Origin: Clostridiales bacterium
GTDB taxonomy: Bacteria; Bacillota; Clostridia; Lachnospirales; Lachnospiraceae
Assembly (NCBI GenBank): GCA_019423835.1
Contig: JAHZAR010000007.1
Location: 16,945-33,958, forward strand
Length of the DNA stretch: 17,014 nucleotides
Direction of reading: 5' to 3'
The translations under genes and the position numbers were made by a program. Below the pieces are notes generated by a model. It was not told the DNA's origin. It saw nothing but the letters and a program-made list of their open reading frames with translations, and made no database searches. How positions within the stretch are numbered: position 1 is the first letter of the stretch; the number at the start of each line of letters is the position of its first letter. Shown here in pieces: positions 13,460 to 17,014 of this stretch.

Positions 13460-15337
13460 TTACCTGATTTTAAGAGCTCTCATGGCATTTAAGATCGCGA
13501 TAACCGAAACTCCCACATCGGCAAATACTGCTTCCCACATATTCGCCATTCCAAGAGCGCCGAGAGCGAGAACCAGGGCCTTCACTGCCAGAGCAAAGAC
13601 AATATTCTGCTTCACAATCGTGAGAGTTTTCCTTGCTATCCGGACCGTCAGCGCAATGCGGGCGGGATCATCATCCATCAGGACAATGTCGGCAGCCTCA
13701 ATCGCCGCGTCAGAGCCCATGCTGCCCATGGCAATTCCAATGTCCGCCCTGGTAAGAACGGGGGCATCGTTGATTCCATCTCCCACAAAAGCCAGCTTTC
13801 CTCCCTGTCTCTCTGAGCCCAGCAGTTTCTCCACCTTTTCCACCTTGTCAGCCGGCAGAAGCTCTGTGTAGACCTCATCGAGCCCCAGCTTTTCAGCTAC
13901 AGCCTCGCCTACGGCTTTCCTGTCTCCTGTAAGCATCACGGTCCTGCTGACTCCGGCATTCTTCAAATCAGCCACAGCCTGGGCGGAATGTTCCTTGATG
14001 GTATCAGAAATCACGATGGTTCCAGCAAAGACTCCATCCTTCGCCACATAGACTACGGTCCCTGGGCTGCTGCAGCTCTCATAGGAAATCCCCATCTGCT
14101 CCATCAGCTTTCCGCTGCCGGCAAGGATCGTGGAGCCTTCTGTTTCTGTCTTAATGCCATATCCGGAAATTTCCTCACTCCGGCCAAGGGCAGATGTATC
14201 CGGATCCGTCTGGCCGGATGCCTCATAAGCCTCCCGGATAGATGCCGCGATCGGGTGGGTGGAATAGGATTCAGCCAGAGCTGCCAGCCTCAGCAGCTCC
14301 TTCTCCTCTGTTCCCGCCGGAAGAACCTCTGTCACCTTAAATTCTCCTTTGGTGAGTGTTCCCGTCTTGTCAAATACGATCGTGTCCATCTCCGCCAGTG
14401 CTTCCAGATAATTGCTCCCCTTCACAAGCACTCCGTTTCTCGAGGCAGCGCCGATTCCTCCGAAGAAACTCAGAGGCACAGAAATGACGAGAGCGCACGG
14501 GCAGGAAATAACGAGGAAGATGCAGGCTCTCTGAACCCATTCCCCAAAGTCTCCGCCCTGAAGGACAGGGGGCACAACGGCGAGGAGCACGGCGGCGATT
14601 ACCACTATCGGAGTGTAATATCTGGCAAAGCGGGTGATAAAGTTCTCCACCTTTGCTTTTTTGCTGCTGGCGTTTTCCACCAGCTCCAGAATCCTGGCCA
14701 CTGTGGAGTCGTCAAATTCCTTTGTGACCTCTGCGCGGAGAAGACCGCTTCCGTTGACACAGCCGCTTATGATCTCGGAACCCTCGCTCACTCTGCGCGG
14801 GACAGATTCGCCTGTCAGGGCCGAGGTATCTATCATGGATTCACCGGAAACCACACGCCCGTCCAGCGGAATTCTCTCTCCCGCCTTGATTACAATGATG
14901 TCGCCTACTTCCACGTCATCGGGATCTACCTGCTCCAGCTTTCCATCCCGCTCAATATTGGCATATTCCGGGCAGATGTCCATCAGTTCCGTGATGGACT
15001 GTCTGGAACGGTTCACTGCATAGCTCTGGAAGAGCTCTCCTACCTGGTAGAACAGCATGACAGCTACCGCCTCCGAGTACTCTCCCACGCCAAAGGCCCC
15101 AAAGGTGGCCAGTGTCATCAGGAAATTTTCATCAAACACCTGGCCGTTGACAACGCCCCGGATCGCTTTATATACAATATCCCACCCTATAACCAGATAC
15201 GGAACAAGGAACGCCGCAAACTGAACCAGGCGGCTCATTCCTTCCATCGCACCCATATGGGCGGCTGCAAACAGTGGTATATAGATAATAAATGCTGCGA
15301 TAATCCTTGTCAGCATTACTTTATGCTTCTTTGTCAT
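13460..15337 (-). CDS. zntA: Zn2+/Cd2+/Pb2+-translocating P1B-type ATPase
   Basis: The 625-residue metal ATPase has the actuator motif TGES (175-178), the intramembrane CPC (279-281), the phosphorylation site Asp323 in DKTGTLT, His361-Pro362 of the nucleotide domain, and GDGINDAP (519-526). Lys586 in NIVFALAVK and Asp607 in FADVG fit the TM7 Lys and TM8 Asp of the P1B-2 (ZntA/CadA) subgroup, indicating export of Zn, Cd or Pb rather than Cu. It lacks an N-terminal HMA domain: the first hydrophobic helix begins at about residue 8. The domain is supplied by the separate 72-residue protein encoded just upstream. The start is ATG, with GGAGG 5 bases before it. The ArsR-type regulator heads the same operon. 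Confidence 0.93.
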   Translation of the reverse strand: MTKKHKVMLTRIIAAFIIYIPLFAAAHMGAMEGMSRLVQFAAFLVPYLVIGWDIVYKAIRGVVNGQVFDENFLMTLATFGAFGVGEYSEAVAVMLFYQVGELFQSYAVNRSRQSITELMDICPEYANIERDGKLEQVDPDDVEVGDIIVIKAGERIPLDGRVVSGESMIDTSALTGESVPRRVSEGSEIISGCVNGSGLLRAEVTKEFDDSTVARILELVENASSKKAKVENFITRFARYYTPIVVIAAVLLAVVPPVLQGGDFGEWVQRACIFLVISCPCALVISVPLSFFGGIGAASRNGVLVKGSNYLEALAEMDTIVFDKTGTLTKGEFKVTEVLPAGTEEKELLRLAALAESYSTHPIAASIREAYEASGQTDPDTSALGRSEEISGYGIKTETEGSTILAGSGKLMEQMGISYESCSSPGTVVYVAKDGVFAGTIVISDTIKEHSAQAVADLKNAGVSRTVMLTGDRKAVGEAVAEKLGLDEVYTELLPADKVEKVEKLLGSERQGGKLAFVGDGINDAPVLTRADIGIAMGSMGSDAAIEAADIVLMDDDPARIALTVRIARKTLTIVKQNIVFALAVKALVLALGALGMANMWEAVFADVGVSVIAILNAMRALKIR

Positions 15338-15458
15338 AATGCCTCCGTCTTTCTCAAAATGCTGTATCTCTGCAGCTGTTCAGCCCTTCTGTCCCTCACA
15401 GGGATTCCCGGAAGGGGGGACGGTAAGGGGGGGCTGGAATCTCCCGGCTCCTTTACTG

Positions 15459-15677
15459 CTACATGTTGATGATGCAGTCCGGTTCTACCTTTCTGCACAC
15501 CTCTACAACCTCTTTCATAATCTCGTCGAAACGTTCCTCATCTGCCTCAATCGTCATCTTCTGCATCAGAAAGCTGACGCTTGCATCGGAAACCCCTTCA
15601 ATCTTCTTGATAGCTGTTTCCATCTTTGCAGCACAGTTTGCACAGTCGAGATCGGTCAGTTTAAATTTTTTCTTCAT
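15459..15677 (-). CDS. Free-standing heavy-metal-associated (HMA) domain protein
   Basis: This 72-residue protein is a single HMA ferredoxin-like domain with metal-binding Cys12 and Cys15 in LDCANCAAKM and the usual VSDASVSF second strand. It probably binds Zn or Cd and delivers it to the ATPase encoded 121 bases downstream, which has no HMA domain of its own. Asp immediately before the first Cys (DCANC) is typical of Zn/Cd-type HMA domains, whereas copper CopZ usually has a different residue there. GGAGGA lies about 9 bases before the ATG. It sits between the repressor and the ATPase in the same operon. Confidence 0.88.
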   Translation of the reverse strand: MKKKFKLTDLDCANCAAKMETAIKKIEGVSDASVSFLMQKMTIEADEERFDEIMKEVVEVCRKVEPDCIINM

Positions 15678-15753
15678 ATTCAGGTTCCTCCATCCTTCTG
15701 TTTTTTTATTTCCTCAGCCCTTCTCCAGAGCCGGCATGCTGTTCTCTTTGTCT

Positions 15754-16113
15754 CTATTCCTCGATATGCTCAATTCCCTGGTTAATGATGCTTCTCACGT
15801 GGCTGTCAGCCAGGGAATAAAATACTGCCTTCCCATCCCGGCGGCTTTTCACCAGCCTGGACTGCTTCAGTATCCTGAGCTGATGAGAGATTGCCGACTG
15901 CGTCATATTTAAGAGCTGGGCAATATCACAGACGCACATCTCAGCCTCGAACAAAACATAGAGAATCTTAATTCTCGTGGAATCTCCAAATACCTTGAAA
16001 ATCTCCGCCAGATCGTAGAGCTCATCCTCTTCCGGCATCTTGTTTCTCACAGCCTGCACCACATCATCGTGCACCTGGTAGAAATCACAGCACTCGATAT
16101 CGTTCAATGCCAT
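15754..16113 (-). CDS. ArsR/SmtB-family metal-sensing repressor (CadC/ZiaR-like)
   Basis: The 119-residue winged-helix repressor has the family motif EMCVCDIAQLL followed by the recognition helix MTQSAISHQLRILK. Two metal sites seem to be present. The alpha-3N site has Cys60 and Cys62 plus an N-terminal Cys8-Cys9 pair. The alpha-5 site has Asp103 and His105, with His116 and Glu119 from the partner subunit. This combination is known from CadC/ZiaR-type sensors of Cd, Pb or Zn. AAGGAGA lies about 8 bases before the ATG. It is the first gene of the operon, and an operator overlapping its own promoter implies autorepression relieved by metal. Confidence 0.92.
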   Translation of the reverse strand: MALNDIECCDFYQVHDDVVQAVRNKMPEEDELYDLAEIFKVFGDSTRIKILYVLFEAEMCVCDIAQLLNMTQSAISHQLRILKQSRLVKSRRDGKAVFYSLADSHVRSIINQGIEHIEE

Positions 16114-16212
16114 CCCGTTCTCTCCTTTCCGGATTCTCCGTGAAAAGACCGGCCCTCCCTGCCGTTCTTTTCCCCTTTCCCGTAAACGCTCTCTTTGTTT
16201 CTCAATTCATTC

Positions 16213-16240
16213 AAACATATGAATGATTGTTCATGTGTTT
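16213..16240. promoter_or_regulatory. ArsR/SmtB-type operator
   Basis: A 28-base imperfect palindrome has outer arms AAACA-y-ATGAA on each strand. It resembles SmtB, ZiaR and CzrA operators built around ATGAA-N-TTCAT. It begins directly downstream of the -10 and covers the predicted start site, so bound repressor would block transcription of the metal-resistance operon. Confidence 0.75.
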
Positions 16241-16269
16241 ATATTATGCCATTTTCCCTTTCATGTCAA
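16241..16269 (-). promoter_or_regulatory. Sigma-A promoter of the metal-resistance operon
   Basis: On the minus strand a perfect TTGACA (16269-16264), a 17-base spacer and TAATAT (16246-16241). The leader to the repressor ATG at 16113 is about 120 bases. Confidence 0.85.
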
Positions 16270-16363
16270 TAGATCTCGGGAAATTTTTTTATTTCTCCCC
16301 ATTCTCTTCTGAATTCCTCCAAAAGCCTGCCTCCTGTTTCCCTGAATCATCCTTCAGGTAATC

Positions 16364-16415
16364 AAAAGGGGCAGGCGCCGCCGGCCAGTCGGCCTTGGCA
16401 ATGCCTGCCCCTTTT
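16364..16415 (-). terminator. Intrinsic terminator after the ABC-2 permease gene
   Basis: AAAAGGGGCAGGC (16364-16376) and GCCTGCCCCTTTT (16403-16415) form a perfect 13-bp stem, with an inner GGCC/GGCC helix in the loop. T4 on the minus strand ends the gene that stops at 16464. The symmetric A/T flanks allow action in both directions. Confidence 0.8.
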
Positions 16416-16463
16416 CCTGTTTATCCCTCTCTTTCTGCGCCTTCTTTCTGTCCCTCTCTTCCC

Positions 16464-17014
16464 CTAAAAGTCTTTCTTCTCCAGAATAGCCGCCGACAGC
16501 AGATAGGAGGGAAATACTGCCGCCACAGAAAGGAGAAAGCCAAAAGCGGTGATTCTTGCCACTCCGCCTTCCGTCAGGCTCAGATACCCATGGGACACCG
16601 CATAAGTCCCGCCAAAGGCAATCACTGCCGCAGCAGCCACCATGGCGAAGCGGGCCCTGTTTTCCCCCAGGCCATAGACAGCCGGAAGAAGGATCATCTG
16701 CATCAGAAGGGCTGTATCGAAGACGGCCGCAAGAGAAAGGCCTGCCTCCGCCGGATTTCTCCCGAACAGTCCGTTCAGAACCAGGGCCGCCCCTCCAAAG
16801 GCAAGAACAGCAGCGGCATCGCAGAGCAGAAGACAGATATATCTGGCTGCCGCAATCTCTTTTCGCATCACTGGAAGAGTTCCGGTATATCTGTCACTTC
16901 TGCTTATCCGCTCGACTGTAAACGGTGTGAAGGTGTGGATCATAACAGAGGCACAGAGTCCTCCCAGCAGGGGTCCAATCTCCCTTGCAAACAGGCTGAA
17001 GACGATAAAAAACA
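16464..17014 (-). CDS. ABC-2 type transporter permease, C-terminal part (partial)
   Basis: The frame is open through the right edge, so the N-terminus is missing. About 183 codons are visible. The first part reads FFIVFSLFAREIGPLLGGL and continues into an ERISRSDRYTGTLPVMRKEI segment. That charged loop with a conserved LPV-RKE core is typical of ABC-2 family permeases in which it links transmembrane helices. Four more hydrophobic segments follow, for example ICLLLCDAAAVLAFGGAALVL, then the protein ends in LEKKDF. The internal ATG at 16943 is not the true start because the family-like sequence continues upstream of it. An ATPase partner would be expected outside the window. The substrate is unknown. 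Confidence 0.72.
   Translation of the reverse strand, partial: FFIVFSLFAREIGPLLGGLCASVMIHTFTPFTVERISRSDRYTGTLPVMRKEIAAARYICLLLCDAAAVLAFGGAALVLNGLFGRNPAEAGLSLAAVFDTALLMQMILLPAVYGLGENRARFAMVAAAAVIAFGGTYAVSHGYLSLTEGGVARITAFGFLLSVAAVFPSYLLSAAILEKKDF

Noticed and set aside
13988..15469. 493-codon plus-strand ORF opposite the P-type ATPase
   Set aside because: It is antisense to a gene with every P1B ATPase motif. The protein has low-complexity His/Cys/Gly-rich composition and no domain, so it is a shadow of codon bias.

Overview
The window looks like chromosomal DNA from a strictly anaerobic, butyrate-forming Firmicute, most likely Lachnospiraceae (Clostridium cluster XIVa). This rests on a complete thl-crt-hbd-bcd-etfB-etfA set with a butyryl-CoA:acetate CoA-transferase beside it, consensus sigma-A promoters, strong AGGAGG-type ribosome binding sites, and a YmfI-type EF-P modification reductase. 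The species assignment is inference; no rRNA is present.

Layout. 1-348 (-): 5' part of a thioredoxin reductase-like flavoprotein, cut by the window edge. 349-905: gene-free, packed with hairpins, including a duplicated palindrome that carries TATAAT. 906-1637 (+): SDR resembling EF-P 5-aminopentanone reductase. 1638-2413: gene-free, with two large hairpins whose loops are perfect reverse complements, a short tandem repeat, and a minus-strand terminator. 2414-8796 (-): the butyrate operon, transcribed thl, crt, hbd, bcd, etfB, etfA. 8797-9036: divergent control region with two consensus promoters and two 18-bp palindromes matching the Rex (NADH/NAD+ repressor) operator. 9037-10380 (+): butyryl-CoA:acetate CoA-transferase, interrupted by an in-frame TAG 30 codons before its natural end. 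10555-13036 (-): two uncharacterised zinc-ribbon proteins, one coiled-coil and one membrane-anchored with a probable beta-propeller. 13460-16113 (-): zinc/cadmium resistance operon (ArsR/CadC-type repressor, free HMA metallochaperone, P1B-2 ATPase lacking its own HMA domain) with a consensus promoter overlapped by an ArsR-type operator. 16464-17014 (-): 3' part of an ABC-2 type permease, cut by the window edge.

How the genes work together. Thl condenses two acetyl-CoA, Hbd reduces acetoacetyl-CoA with NADH, Crt dehydrates 3-hydroxybutyryl-CoA, and Bcd/EtfAB reduces crotonyl-CoA to butyryl-CoA, in clostridia coupled to ferredoxin reduction. The CoA-transferase then exchanges the CoA with acetate to release butyrate. 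The two Rex-like sites would couple both transcripts to the NADH/NAD+ ratio. The terminal gene seems to be losing its C-terminus in this copy, unless the stop is a sequencing error. I found no CRISPR array, tRNA, rRNA, transposase or phage gene. The most unusual material is in the regulatory and repeat layers rather than in a new protein system.
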